DNA of 64,000 nt from G963676095 sp963676095 (GCA_963676095.1 OY781040.1:1178001-1242000), one strand, 5' to 3'; counted from the stretch's first letter, positions 45,285 through 54,634 are shown. Numbers and translations: made by a program. Notes: a model not told the origin generated them from the letters alone.

Positions 45285-45755
45285 TTATCCTTTCACTTCA
45301 TTGAGTAATCCTTCACAGGCATCTTCAAGAATATCGAGCACCAACTCGAACCCGTCCGAGCCCCCGTAATAAGGGTCCGGAATAAAATCATGACCAGCCC
45401 CGGAACTAAAATCGGTAATTTTATATATCTTATCAAGGTCACAGGTGTTTGAAGCAAGATACTGAAGATCGGCAACATTGTCATCGTCCATCCCGACAAT
45501 ATAGTCAAACTCCTCAAAATCCCGATCAGGCCTGAACTTCCGGGCTCGAGAGATTAGCCGGTATCCCCGTCTCATTGCATGGCTCTGCATCCTCTGGTCT
45601 GCAGGCTCTCCTTCATGATATCCGGCTGTTCCTGCAGAATCACATTCGATGCTGCTTTCAAGTCCATTCTTCTTGATTAGCCCGTTAAAAACTGCTTCAG
45701 CACTCGGGGAACGACAAATATTCCCGAGACAAACAAATAAAACTCGCTTCTTCAT
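45285..45755 (-). CDS. Low-molecular-weight protein-tyrosine-phosphatase
   Basis: 156-residue cysteine phosphatase. The P-loop is near the N terminus (VCLGNICRSPSAEAVF, CX5R), with the general-acid loop DPYYGG near the C terminus and the DSAGTAGYHEGEPAD region conserved. Such enzymes dephosphorylate tyrosine kinases of capsule or exopolysaccharide export, or act in arsenate reduction; no such partner is present here. Own promoter and terminator. Confidence 0.95.
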   Translation of the reverse strand: MKKRVLFVCLGNICRSPSAEAVFNGLIKKNGLESSIECDSAGTAGYHEGEPADQRMQSHAMRRGYRLISRARKFRPDRDFEEFDYIVGMDDDNVADLQYLASNTCDLDKIYKITDFSSGAGHDFIPDPYYGGSDGFELVLDILEDACEGLLNEVKG

Positions 45756-46006
45756 ATGTCCAAATTTAAAAACCTATTTTACAAAGTAAAACGATGTAAA
45801 AACAAAAATAATGGATTCCTAAAATCAGAAACAGGATGTTTAAAAACTTAACCCAACATTAACTTTGAAAAGCGGTTTTGATATTCAGATAAAAATAGAG
45901 AGCTTTGGATGAATTTTTAATTTATAAATAAAAAGCAGTACCTATGTAATCCAATACAAACGGTTGATGTCGGTCTGATGATTAGTGCTTTACAAAATCG
46001 ACTTTT

Positions 46007-47344
46007 ATGAAAGATTTTACGGAGGGAAAAGAAGCCAGGTTGATCCTTCAGTTTTCTGTTCCACTTGTAATGGGGAATATTTTTCAGAATTTATATAATA
46101 TCGTCGACAGTATTATTGTTGGGAATTACCTGGGCAAAGAGGCATTAGGGGCAGTAGGGGCGTCTTTTCCCATCATCTTCACCCTGATCTCCATGGTTAT
46201 CGGCGTAGGATCCGGGGCCTCAACGGTAGTTTCCCAGTATTTCGGGGCCAAACAAACAGATAATGTAAGGCGTACCATTGATACCATTTTTATTTTTTTT
46301 CTTGTAGCATCTCTTTTTGTTACAGCTATAGGTATCAGTTTTAGCAAGGAAATCTTCCTGATCCTCAGACTACCTAAGGCAATGCTCCAGCCTGCGGTCT
46401 CGTATTTAAACATTTATCTCTGCGGCATGTTTTTTTTCTTCGGGTTCTCCGGTATTTCCTCTATTCTCAGGGGCATGGGTGACTCGAAGACGCCTCTTTA
46501 TTTTATGATAATCTCTACATTTACCAATGTAATCCTGGACCTTCTGTTTATACTGGTTTTTAAATGGGGCATTGAAGGTGCGGCCTTTGCAACAGTTGTC
46601 TCACAAGCCGGGGCCTTTTTCACAGCGGCATGGTATCTGAATAAAAAACATCCGGTTATTAAGCTCTCGTTCAGAAAATATATCTTCGACCGGACCATTT
46701 TCAAACATTGTGTCAGGATCGGATTGCCGACAGGCTTTCAGCAATCATTCGTTGCCTTTGGAATGATGGCAATCATGAGCATTGTAAATAGTTTCGGAAC
46801 AAATGCAGTCGCAGCATATACCGCGGCAATCAGGATTGACTCTTTTGCAAAAATGCCTGCAATGACTTTTAGTTCGGCCCTTTCAAGTTTCGTAGGACAA
46901 AATCTGGGGGCTTTTCGTGAAGACCGCGCCAAAACAGGGCTAAAGGCTACAATCCTCTTCTCTCTGGGATATGCTTTTCTCATATCCGTACTTATTATCT
47001 TCTTTGGACGATCGCTGATTAAATTTTTCTCGCCGGATCATCAGGTAATCCTGATCGGACAAAATTATCTGGTAATCGTTTCTTCCTTCTACCTGATCCT
47101 GTCGGTCATGTTTACCTTCACCGGGTTTCTGCGCGGCGCAGGGGCCACTTTTATCCCCATGCTTACATCCTTCACGTCCCTGTACCTTTTCCGTATACCG
47201 CTGGCCTATTTCCTTTCCGGGAGAATCGGCGTAAACGGGATCTGGTGGTCCGAACCAATCGGATGGATAGCCGGGTCGATTATCCTTATAGGCTACTATC
47301 TTACAGGAAAATGGAAAGGCAACGAAGTCGTAAAAAAACAGTAA
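46007..47344 (+). CDS. MATE-family efflux transporter
   Basis: 445-residue inner-membrane exporter with twelve helices in two homologous halves. The opening ILQFSVPLVMGNIFQNLYNIVDS and GNYLGKEALGAVGASFP are typical of the NorM/DinF-like branch, with the second-half repeat GLPTGFQQSFVAFGMMAIM. It exports cationic drugs or metabolites by Na+ or H+ antiport. Monocistronic. The gap downstream (47345-47717) shows only a candidate promoter element for the pyrophosphatase. Confidence 0.94.
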   Translation: MKDFTEGKEARLILQFSVPLVMGNIFQNLYNIVDSIIVGNYLGKEALGAVGASFPIIFTLISMVIGVGSGASTVVSQYFGAKQTDNVRRTIDTIFIFFLVASLFVTAIGISFSKEIFLILRLPKAMLQPAVSYLNIYLCGMFFFFGFSGISSILRGMGDSKTPLYFMIISTFTNVILDLLFILVFKWGIEGAAFATVVSQAGAFFTAAWYLNKKHPVIKLSFRKYIFDRTIFKHCVRIGLPTGFQQSFVAFGMMAIMSIVNSFGTNAVAAYTAAIRIDSFAKMPAMTFSSALSSFVGQNLGAFREDRAKTGLKATILFSLGYAFLISVLIIFFGRSLIKFFSPDHQVILIGQNYLVIVSSFYLILSVMFTFTGFLRGAGATFIPMLTSFTSLYLFRIPLAYFLSGRIGVNGIWWSEPIGWIAGSIILIGYYLTGKWKGNEVVKKQ

Positions 47345-47564
47345 AGATTGCTGAAACCCTTACCACAAATTTTTGAACGTAATTTTCCCCTTGGTTCCCA
47401 AGCCAATTCAATAAAAAAGAGCTTAGCCAGTGTCCCTGGAAAGAACATCCAGAATTTCAGTTAAAAACAATTTCTTAATCTTTCATTTTATAAGCGTTTT
47501 GTTTAGATTAATTTCATATTGTAATTAAAGTTTGATAAAATTATCCTAAACAAAGTCAAAACCT

Positions 47565-47572
47565 TATCTTTG
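47565..47572 (+). promoter_or_regulatory. Candidate -7 element of the membrane pyrophosphatase gene
   Basis: TATCTTTG fits TAnnTTTG, 146 bp before the start codon. A TTTG lies at 47531, but 30 bases upstream, which is longer than usual, so the -33 element is uncertain. Confidence 0.35.
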
Positions 47573-47717
47573 TTGAATTAAAAAAACTGGGATCAACGGC
47601 CTGTCCAATAACATTAAGTGTTCACTTTTGTCAGTTTCTTTTATTGTTATTTTAAAGGTCGCAAAGTTTTAAACCATATCACTAACCGCAACATTGTTGC
47701 AAAAAAGTAATAAACTT

Positions 47718-50009
47718 ATGAGTTCTATTTTCTGGATAATTCCTATTTGTTCATTACTCGCATTATTTTTCGCATGGATCTTTTTCAAGTCCATGATGAA
47801 AAGTCCGGAGGGAACGCCCCGGATGATTGAAATTGCCCAATATGTAAGAGAAGGGGCAATGGCATATTTATATCGCCAGTATAAAGTTGTTGGCTTGGTA
47901 TTCATTATTCTGATGCTGGTATTGTTGGCACTGGCTTATCTGGGCATTCAGAATCCTTTTGTACCGATCGCATTTCTGACCGGAGGTTTTTTCTCAGGCC
48001 TTTGCGGATATTTGGGGATGAAAACAGCGACTTATGCCTCTGCCCGTACAGCCCATGGTGCGTCAAAATCGCTGAACCAGGGATTAAAAGTAGCCTTCCG
48101 AAGCGGTGCCGTTATGGGTTTGGTTGTTGTCGGATTCGGTCTTCTTGATATCGCCCTTTGGTTTTTCTTTTTGAACAAGGCGATCTTCACGCCAGATCAC
48201 ATGGCGAATGGTTTGCATTTTCTGGGCCTTACATTTGTTCATCCGGGAACCACAGAATCCCAAAAACTGGTTGAAATCACGACAACCATGCTGACTTTCG
48301 GGATGGGGGCCTCAACCCAGGCATTGTTCGCACGTGTCGGAGGAGGAATTTATACAAAAGCTGCCGATGTTGGCGCAGACCTTGTCGGGAAAGTAGAAGC
48401 CGGCATTCCGGAAGATGACCCGCGTAACCCGGCCACGATCGCGGACAACGTCGGCGATAATGTTGGCGATGTAGCAGGGATGGGCGCCGACCTGTACGAA
48501 TCCTATTGCGGATCTATTCTGGCAACAGCAGCACTTGGAGCTGCATTACCGGTAACAGCACTTCATGATTCAGGGATGCAGACAGAAATGGCTGTCATTG
48601 CCCCAATGCTTGTTGCCGCAATCGGCATTATTTTCTCTATTATCGGGATTTTTATGGTCCGGACCAAAGAATCGGCTACCCAAAAGAATCTGCTTCATGC
48701 ACTTCTTTTAGGAACCGGAGGTTCTTCCGTTTTGATTTTGTTTGCCATATTGGGAATGGCTGCCATGGGCTGGATTACATACGGTGTATTCGGATCTGTG
48801 GTTATCGGGCTCGCAGCGGGTGTTATCATAGGGCAAGCCACAGAATACTTTACTTCGGATGAATATAAACCAACAAGGGGAATTGCCAGGCAAGCCCTGC
48901 AAGGTCCTGCAACAACAATCATCGATGGAATTGCGGTTGGTATGTACTCAACGTGGATCCCTGTGATCACAATCGTTTTGGGTATTACAGGGGCGTTCTG
49001 GTCTGCCGGTGGCTTTCATGACTTTCCCCTGGGCGTATACGGAATCGGATTTGCCGCCGTCGGAATGTTATCAACACTCGGTGTAACGTTGGCTACAGAC
49101 GCCTTTGGTCCTATCGCAGACAATGCCGGGGGTAACGCGGAGATGTCCGAACTTCCAAAGGAAGTCAGGGAACGTACGGATGCCCTGGATATGCTGGGGA
49201 ATACGACCGCCGCAACAGGCAAAGGTTTTGCCATTGGTTCTGCTGCACTTACCGCAATGGCTCTGATATCATCATACATGGAAGAGATCAGGGTTTGGTT
49301 CGGAAGGATAGCAGGTCCTGATGGCATTATTTCAAAAGGTGATTATGTTTTTTATAATACTGTAAAACCTGCCGTTGACGAAGGCATCAAAGCCGTACAA
49401 ATTTCTGCGGCTTCGGTAAAAGATTTTTCGGCTGCTTACGACATTTCGTTATTTAACCCGCTGTTTCTAGGAGGCATTTTTATTGGGTCCATGATGGCTT
49501 TTGTATTCTGTGCCATGACCATGAAAGCCGTTGGACGCGCTGCAGGTGCCATGGTTGAGGAAGTAAGACGCCAATTCCGTGAAATAAAGGGGATCCTGGA
49601 TGGAACAGGAACTCCGGAATACGCCAAGTGCGTTGAAATTTCGACAAGAGGGGCGCAACGGGAAATGCTGCTTCCGTCTCTAATGGCAATTATTGTTCCT
49701 GTTGCAATAGGCGCTTTGATGGGGGTTGCCGGTGTTGTCGGTCTCCTTGCAGGAGGTCTTACTTCCGGCTTCACACTGGCCGTCATGCTGAACAATGCCG
49801 GCGGGGCATGGGATAATGCAAAAAAATATATTGAAAAAGGGAATTACGGAGGCAAAGGGAGTGCTGCCCATAAAGCCGGAGTTGTAGGCGACACGGTTGG
49901 CGACCCGTTTAAAGACACGTCAGGTCCGTCCCTGAACATCCTGATCAAACTGATGACCATGGTTTCAATTGTCATGGCCGGTCTGACTGTAACAATAAGC
50001 CTACTTTAA
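47718..50009 (+). CDS. hppA: K+-stimulated ion-translocating membrane pyrophosphatase
   Basis: Integral membrane PPase (763 residues, about sixteen helices) that couples PPi hydrolysis to H+ or Na+ pumping. ATG 47718 is chosen; eight residues upstream in the frame use a TTG. PPi/Mg-binding motifs are complete: DDPRNPATIADNVGDNVG with DVAGMGADLYESY, ADNAGGNAEMSELP, and GDTVGDPFKDTSGP near the C terminus. GNTTAATGKGFAIG has Ala at the site where K+-independent enzymes have Lys, so K+ dependence is expected from known families. Na+ versus H+ cannot be settled by eye. It saves energy in anaerobic metabolism, consistent with other genes here. Confidence 0.96.
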   Translation: MSSIFWIIPICSLLALFFAWIFFKSMMKSPEGTPRMIEIAQYVREGAMAYLYRQYKVVGLVFIILMLVLLALAYLGIQNPFVPIAFLTGGFFSGLCGYLGMKTATYASARTAHGASKSLNQGLKVAFRSGAVMGLVVVGFGLLDIALWFFFLNKAIFTPDHMANGLHFLGLTFVHPGTTESQKLVEITTTMLTFGMGASTQALFARVGGGIYTKAADVGADLVGKVEAGIPEDDPRNPATIADNVGDNVGDVAGMGADLYESYCGSILATAALGAALPVTALHDSGMQTEMAVIAPMLVAAIGIIFSIIGIFMVRTKESATQKNLLHALLLGTGGSSVLILFAILGMAAMGWITYGVFGSVVIGLAAGVIIGQATEYFTSDEYKPTRGIARQALQGPATTIIDGIAVGMYSTWIPVITIVLGITGAFWSAGGFHDFPLGVYGIGFAAVGMLSTLGVTLATDAFGPIADNAGGNAEMSELPKEVRERTDALDMLGNTTAATGKGFAIGSAALTAMALISSYMEEIRVWFGRIAGPDGIISKGDYVFYNTVKPAVDEGIKAVQISAASVKDFSAAYDISLFNPLFLGGIFIGSMMAFVFCAMTMKAVGRAAGAMVEEVRRQFREIKGILDGTGTPEYAKCVEISTRGAQREMLLPSLMAIIVPVAIGALMGVAGVVGLLAGGLTSGFTLAVMLNNAGGAWDNAKKYIEKGNYGGKGSAAHKAGVVGDTVGDPFKDTSGPSLNILIKLMTMVSIVMAGLTVTISLL

Positions 50010-50076
50010 CAGGATATGAACGTATGACGATTACAGTTTAAGGATTGGAGAAATTCCAGAGAAAAAATAAATCAAT

Positions 50077-50113
50077 AAAACCTGTGGACAATATTTCTTC
50101 CACAGGTTTTTTC
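50077..50113 (+). terminator. Intrinsic terminator after hppA
   Basis: Perfect 12-bp stem AAAACCTGTGGA/TCCACAGGTTTT, 10-base loop, followed by ttctt. It ends 14 bp before the thioesterase start. Confidence 0.92.
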
Positions 50114-50126
50114 TTAAAAAAAATTC

Positions 50127-50531
50127 ATGGATATTAAAAAAGTAAAAGACTATTTTCAGAAAGACCGTTTTGCGGCTTTTTCTGGGGTTGAAATAGTCGA
50201 AGTAAAGGAAGGTTATTGCAAGGCAAAAATGGAAATTGAGGACAGGCACCTGAATGCCGCAAATGTCGTTCAGGGCGGGGCTATTTTTACGCTGGCCGAC
50301 CTGGCCTTCGCTGCTGCGTCGAACAGCAGGGGACAACTGGCCCTGGCAATCAATGTGAATATTTCATTTTTTAAGGGCAAATCAAAGGGTACCTTGTTCG
50401 CAACGGCGACCGAAGTATGCAATCCGAAAAGAATCGGGGCTTACGATGTTACGGTAACAGATGAAGACAATGAGGTGATTGCCCGTTTTAACGGTCTTGT
50501 TTACCGGAAAAACGAGAATCATTCATTTTAA
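50127..50531 (+). CDS. PaaI-type hotdog-fold thioesterase
   Basis: 134 residues with the single hotdog domain: KAKMEIEDRHLNAANVVQGG (catalytic loop N-x-x-x-V-Q-G-G; the usual His of HGG is Gln), AIFTLADLAFAAASNSRGQ (catalytic Asp) and AINVNISFFKGKSKG. It hydrolyses acyl- or phenylacetyl-CoA-type thioesters. The Gln for His replacement is seen as VQGG and is tolerated in several subfamilies. Not linked to the distant phenylacetate-CoA ligase. Confidence 0.9.
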   Translation: MDIKKVKDYFQKDRFAAFSGVEIVEVKEGYCKAKMEIEDRHLNAANVVQGGAIFTLADLAFAAASNSRGQLALAINVNISFFKGKSKGTLFATATEVCNPKRIGAYDVTVTDEDNEVIARFNGLVYRKNENHSF

Positions 50532-50620
50532 TTGGAGCAAAATGTTTAGTAGTTAGATTCCTTTTACGCTTATGATTATCGTTTAAAATTTAGTATTATG
50601 TTTTACAGAGATCATATTAG

Positions 50621-50675
50621 CTATACTCCACCTTCGCTTCACCTATACTCTACCTATACTCTACCTATACTCAGG
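50621..50675. repeat. 11-bp tandem repeat, five units
   Basis: Units at 50621, 50632, 50643, 50654 and 50665: CTATACTCCAC, CTTCGCTTCAC, CTATACTCTAC (twice) and CTATACTCAGG. The period is exactly half that of the 22-bp arrays elsewhere in the window. It lies in the 270-bp gap before the DHOD-like gene. Confidence 0.8.
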
Positions 50676-50801
50676 TGCTACTCTTATATTTTGAAGACTC
50701 ACGTCAATGCCCTGTATCCCGAGCTTTTTTAACATAGATACATGAACAAAAGCCGGATTAATATGGTTTATCTATCAGAATAACCCAAAAATCAAAAAAA
50801 T

Positions 50802-51815
50802 ATGGCAGATCTATCAACCACTTACATGGGTTTAAAGTTAAAAAACCCGATCATCCTGGGAGCCAGCAACCTTGTAAATAAACCCGAGTTCATAGAAAAA
50901 CTGGAAGAACAAGGGATAGCCGCCATCGTTTACAAATCACTGTTCGAAGAACAAATTCGGCTTGAATCCATACAACTTGATGAAGAACTTCATGAGTATG
51001 CGGAACGAAATGCAGAAATGACCAGGCTTTTTCCGGAAATGGAACATGCCGGACCGAGAGAACATTTACTAAACATAAAGAAACTAAAAAAACGGGTAAA
51101 AATCCCGGTAATAGCAAGTTTAAATGCAATATATGAACCGACCTGGACAGATTATGCCAAAGAATTGGAACAAACAGGGGTCGATGCACTTGAACTGAAC
51201 CTTTATGCCACTCCAGGGTATTTTGAGACGGAAAGCCTGAAGATCGAAGACAAGCAGGTACAAATCGTGGAGAGTATAAAGCAAACTGTACATATTCCCG
51301 TAAGCGTAAAGATCAGTCCTTTTTATACAAATACCCTCAACCTGATTAAAAAAATGGATGAAACCGGCATTGATGGCTATGTCCTGTTCAATCGTTTTTT
51401 CCAGCCGGATATCAATATAGAAGAAGAGCTCTTTTTCTATCCATGGGAACTGTCTCCTGAAAAAGATTACCAGTTGTCCCTTCGTTATGCTGGTCTTTTG
51501 TATGGCAATGTAGATGCAAGCATTTGTGCAGGAAGAGGAATTTCCAGTGCTGAAGACATCATTAAACTTCTTTTGGCGGGAACAGACGCTGTTCAGATGG
51601 TTTCGGCATTTTACAGGAACCAACCGGAATACCTGACCACCCTGATCAACGACCTGACCAACTGGATGAACAAAAAAGGGTACGAAAAAATCAGTGATTT
51701 CAGAGGAAAGCTTTCACGAAAAAAGCTGAAAGATCCTTATTATTATCAACGGGCTCAATATGTTGATATCCTGATGAAATCAGAAGAAATTTTTAAAAAG
51801 TATCCCATGAAATGA
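50802..51815 (+). CDS. Dihydroorotate dehydrogenase-like FMN protein
   Basis: 337 residues of the DHOD-like/PreA group of FMN TIM-barrel proteins. It opens TTYMGLKLKNPIILGASNLV and has ELNLYATPGYFETE, PVSVKISPFYTNTLNL, GYVLFNRFFQPD and a phosphate site CAGRGISSAEDIIK with AGTDAVQMVSAFY. The usual class-1 active-site Cys/Ser loop is not obvious, and the protein lacks the pyrimidine operon context, so true pyrimidine synthesis is doubtful. Often co-occurs with pyruvate-oxidoreductase genes in anaerobes. Confidence 0.85.
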   Translation: MADLSTTYMGLKLKNPIILGASNLVNKPEFIEKLEEQGIAAIVYKSLFEEQIRLESIQLDEELHEYAERNAEMTRLFPEMEHAGPREHLLNIKKLKKRVKIPVIASLNAIYEPTWTDYAKELEQTGVDALELNLYATPGYFETESLKIEDKQVQIVESIKQTVHIPVSVKISPFYTNTLNLIKKMDETGIDGYVLFNRFFQPDINIEEELFFYPWELSPEKDYQLSLRYAGLLYGNVDASICAGRGISSAEDIIKLLLAGTDAVQMVSAFYRNQPEYLTTLINDLTNWMNKKGYEKISDFRGKLSRKKLKDPYYYQRAQYVDILMKSEEIFKKYPMK

Positions 51816-51838
51816 CAGGTTTTCTTTTTAAGGAGGGT

Positions 51839-51885
51839 TCTCCTGCCTGTGGGCAGTAAACTGAAAGCTGCCCACAGGCAGGAGA
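51839..51885 (+). terminator. 18-bp perfect hairpin after the DHOD-like gene
   Basis: TCTCCTGCCTGTGGGCAG and its complement at 51868-51885, 11-base loop. It is followed by aaaaaa then tttt, so it is not a textbook U-tract terminator but is very stable. Confidence 0.65.
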
Positions 51886-52052
51886 AAAAATTTTCTTATG
51901 AAAGTACCGAAAACCAATCATCAAACCATCCAACATTTTCCCCTTTGGTTATTTCAATTGAATCTAAATTTTATTTCCACACGAAGAATTGTTCAAAAAA
52001 AAACTGATGTTTGCCGCTTTTCAATCATCTTTGTATAAATAAGAAAACGAAC

Positions 52053-52397
52053 ATGAAGGTCCGTGAGATCTGTAAATTATTGGAAGCGACAGTAGTTTGC
52101 GGGAACATCGCTGATCCGCACCGGATAGAAAGAGGATTCAGTTCCGATCTGATGAGCGATGTACTGACTCTGGACACAGAGAACCTGCTGCTGATTACAG
52201 GAATGTGCAACCTCCAGACACTCAGAACGGCCGAGATGGCCGACATCCGGTTTATCGTTATTGTACGCAATAAGAGGGCAACCGACGAAATGATCGTTCT
52301 GGCTGAAAATATTGGGATTTGTTTGCTTGAATCACCCTATTCTTCATTTAAATCCTGCGGAATATTGTACATGGCAGGATTAAAACCAGTTTATTAA
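52053..52397 (+). CDS. DRTGG-domain protein (first of two in the operon)
   Basis: 114 residues starting ATG 52053 (MKVREICKLLEATVVCGN). It matches the short stand-alone DRTGG family, with ERGFSSDLMSDVLT and MADIRFIVIVRNKRATDEMI. Function of the family is unknown; it occurs next to phosphotransacetylase-like, hydrogenase and HATPase genes. It leads a four-gene set (DRTGG, HATPase, Fe-S/hydrogenase-like, DRTGG) and shares the GxxSDLxSDV motif with the fourth gene, so the two are paralogues. Confidence 0.85.
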   Translation: MKVREICKLLEATVVCGNIADPHRIERGFSSDLMSDVLTLDTENLLLITGMCNLQTLRTAEMADIRFIVIVRNKRATDEMIVLAENIGICLLESPYSSFKSCGILYMAGLKPVY

Positions 52398-52447
52398 AAA
52401 ATTTTACCGGAATCTATCCGTTTGGGGCCTGAATATTGATTGAACAC

Positions 52448-52858
52448 ATGAAGTTGAGTTATACAATAGAAGGAGGAGATTTCAACAATGCAGGGTATGC
52501 GTCCAGCGAAGTAAAAAAGATACTAAAGCAATTGGGCATCGACCCCAAATGCATTAAGAGCATTGTAATAGCCCTTTACGAAGCAGAAGTTAATGTGGTA
52601 GCCCATGCTTACAGCGGAAAAATTGATGTGGAGATCTTCACAAACCGGATTGAAACCAGGATTTCGGATAAAGGACCCGGAATAGCTGATATCGGACTGG
52701 CTATGCAGGAAGGATATTCAACAGCCAGCAAAAAAGTCAGGGAAATGGGGTTTGGTGCGGGAATGGGCTTGCCAAACATGAAAAAAAATACCGATTCCCT
52801 GGATATTAAATCAGTTGCAAGCGAAGGGACAATAGTAACGATGGTGAATTATTTTTAG
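52448..52858 (+). CDS. HATPase-domain protein, anti-sigma/serine-kinase type
   Basis: 136 residues, a bare GHKL ATP-binding domain like RsbW/SpoIIAB: N box ALYEAEVNVVAHAYSG (E45, N49), G1 DKGPGIADIG, G2 GFGAGMGLPNM. ATG 52448 is preferred to TTG 52436. No anti-sigma-antagonist (STAS) or sigma partner lies beside it. Instead the hydrogenase-like gene begins on the base after its stop codon (TAGATG). Such arrangements are known next to [FeFe] hydrogenase clusters; the kinase target is unknown. Confidence 0.88.
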   Translation: MKLSYTIEGGDFNNAGYASSEVKKILKQLGIDPKCIKSIVIALYEAEVNVVAHAYSGKIDVEIFTNRIETRISDKGPGIADIGLAMQEGYSTASKKVREMGFGAGMGLPNMKKNTDSLDIKSVASEGTIVTMVNYF

Positions 52859-54235
52859 ATGGTACAAAATCAGTCATATCACGCCCTGAAAGTGGATGCA
52901 AAAAAATGCATTGGCTGTACCCATTGCATGAAAGTATGTCCGACCGAAGCCATCAGGATCCGGAACGGAATGGCCGTAATACAATCGCAAAGGTGTGTCG
53001 ATTGCGGATATTGCATGCGCTCATGCCCTGTTCATGCCATCTATGTAGATCAGGACGATTTGGACAAGATCAAAGCTTTTAAATACCGGGTTGTCTTATT
53101 TCCTGCGGTCATGATCGGCCAGTTTCCTGAAAAATATACAGAAAATCAAATCTACGCGGCATTACTTCAGATTGGGTTTACCCATGTTTTTGAAGTAGAA
53201 CAGCCTATTGGTTTCCTGAAGGAATCAATACGTGAATATCGACGCAAATCGAAAAGCAACAAACCGCACATTTCCACATTTTGTCCATCTGTCGTCCGGC
53301 TTATTCAATACCGGTATCCTTCTCTGGTCGACAACCTGATTCTGAGGAAAGCCCCTCATGACCTGGCAGCACATTTTGCTATTACCCAGCTGAAGGAACA
53401 AGGTGCAAAAGAAGAAGAGATCGGATTGTTTTATGTCACCCCGTGCATCGCGAAAATAACATCGGTAAAGAGTCCCGTTGGCGAGAAAGAGTCTATTGTC
53501 GATGGGATTATCAACATGAACGAACTTTATAACAGGGTGATGAAAATTATCAGCACCAAGGAAGCACCTGACACAAGCGACCAAAGGCAAAACCTTACCC
53601 GGGACGGTATCCTTTGGGGATTAACCCGCGGAGAGGCGCGTCATTTTGGAGAACGGAGCATGGCCATCGACGGAATCCACAATGTCATCAAGTTTCTTGA
53701 ACGACTTGAAAATGAAGAAGTACCCGATCTTGATTTCCTGGAACTGCGGGCATGCGACCAAAGTTGTGCCGGGGGGAACCTCATGTCCGGGAACAGGTTC
53801 CTGACTGTTGAGAGACTCGAACGACGGGCCAAAAGATACCTGTCTTCGTCGAAATTCAAAAACCATCCGGTACAACAATACGCCTCACTTATGAAGTCGA
53901 AACTGACCGCAGATCCGATTAAACCGAGGCCTGCTTTTGCATTGGATGAAGACAGGACAAAAGCACTTGCAAAAGTACAGAAGGCCCGGCACATCATCTG
54001 CTTTCTCCCGGGAATAGATTGCGGGGCATGCGGGGCACCTAACTGCCAGGCCCTTGCCGAAGACATGGCCAGTTCTCAGGCAAAAATGTCTGATTGTATC
54101 TTCCTGCAACAAATGTGGCAGGACCAATATAAAATCAGCCCCTCAAAGGCAATGAGAAATGTCGAAAAAAAGTGGGGTTCAGAACGTTTTAAAGCTGATT
54201 GTAATAAAAGAGGAAAAAGAAATGAAGGTTATTGA
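52859..54235 (+). CDS. [FeFe]-hydrogenase-like iron-sulphur protein, probable sensor
   Basis: 458 residues. Domains: two [4Fe-4S] ferredoxin motifs (C17/20/23/27 and C46/49/52/56), a hydrogenase large-subunit-like domain (~75-330) and a C-terminal [4Fe-4S] domain (C388/391/396/413). H-cluster ligand cysteines are all present: C142 in STFCPSVV (L1), C196 in VTPCIAK (L2), C299 and C303 in ACDQSC (L3). The proton-transfer cysteine that precedes C142 in catalytic enzymes (TSCCP) is Phe141. I therefore read it as a non-turnover, sensory type hydrogenase. It is encoded between the HATPase (0-bp gap) and a second DRTGG gene (14-bp overlap). No catalytic hydrogenase subunit is in the window. Confidence 0.88.
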   Translation: MVQNQSYHALKVDAKKCIGCTHCMKVCPTEAIRIRNGMAVIQSQRCVDCGYCMRSCPVHAIYVDQDDLDKIKAFKYRVVLFPAVMIGQFPEKYTENQIYAALLQIGFTHVFEVEQPIGFLKESIREYRRKSKSNKPHISTFCPSVVRLIQYRYPSLVDNLILRKAPHDLAAHFAITQLKEQGAKEEEIGLFYVTPCIAKITSVKSPVGEKESIVDGIINMNELYNRVMKIISTKEAPDTSDQRQNLTRDGILWGLTRGEARHFGERSMAIDGIHNVIKFLERLENEEVPDLDFLELRACDQSCAGGNLMSGNRFLTVERLERRAKRYLSSSKFKNHPVQQYASLMKSKLTADPIKPRPAFALDEDRTKALAKVQKARHIICFLPGIDCGACGAPNCQALAEDMASSQAKMSDCIFLQQMWQDQYKISPSKAMRNVEKKWGSERFKADCNKRGKRNEGY

Positions 54236-54572
54236 TATTGTAGAAAAACTGGATTTGAAAGTTATCTCCGGAGAAAAAGGGCTTAATCGCCCGGTCAAAG
54301 GTGCCTATGTCTCCGATTTGTTAAGCGATGTTATGGGCAATGCAGGTGAAAGCCAGGTATGGATAACCCTCCAGATCCACCAGAACGTAATGGCAATTGC
54401 CTCATTAAAAGATATGGCAGCCGTTGTCCTTGTAAAAGGGTTACAAGCACACGAAAGCACGATCCAGTATAGTAACGAGGAACAAATTCCCGTTCTTTCC
54501 ACATCACTTTCCACGTTCGAAACAGCAGGAAAACTCTATGAACTGCTCAAAGCAGAAGAGGGGCAAGACTAA
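54222..54572 (+). CDS. DRTGG-domain protein (second of two)
   Basis: 116 residues, ATG 54222 with aagaggaaaaag as ribosome-binding site; it overlaps the hydrogenase-like gene by 14 bases. MKVIDIVEKLDLKVISGEKG, GAYVSDLLSDVMGNA and AVVLVKGLQAHESTI mark the DRTGG family. Paralogue of the first gene of the operon, with low identity outside the motif. The tight overlap suggests fixed stoichiometry with the Fe-S protein. Confidence 0.87.
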   Translation: MKVIDIVEKLDLKVISGEKGLNRPVKGAYVSDLLSDVMGNAGESQVWITLQIHQNVMAIASLKDMAAVVLVKGLQAHESTIQYSNEEQIPVLSTSLSTFETAGKLYELLKAEEGQD

Positions 54573-54579
54573 ATAACAG

Positions 54580-54613
54580 AAAAGCCGCTGTCCGGAAGAA
54601 CAGCGGCTTTTTC
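54580..54613. terminator. Bidirectional terminator between DRTGG operon and eno
   Basis: AAAGCCGCTGT pairs with ACAGCGGCTTT; T-tract on the plus side and on the minus side serve the two convergent genes. Confidence 0.92.
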
Positions 54614-54634
54614 CCATATATATAAAACCGGGCT

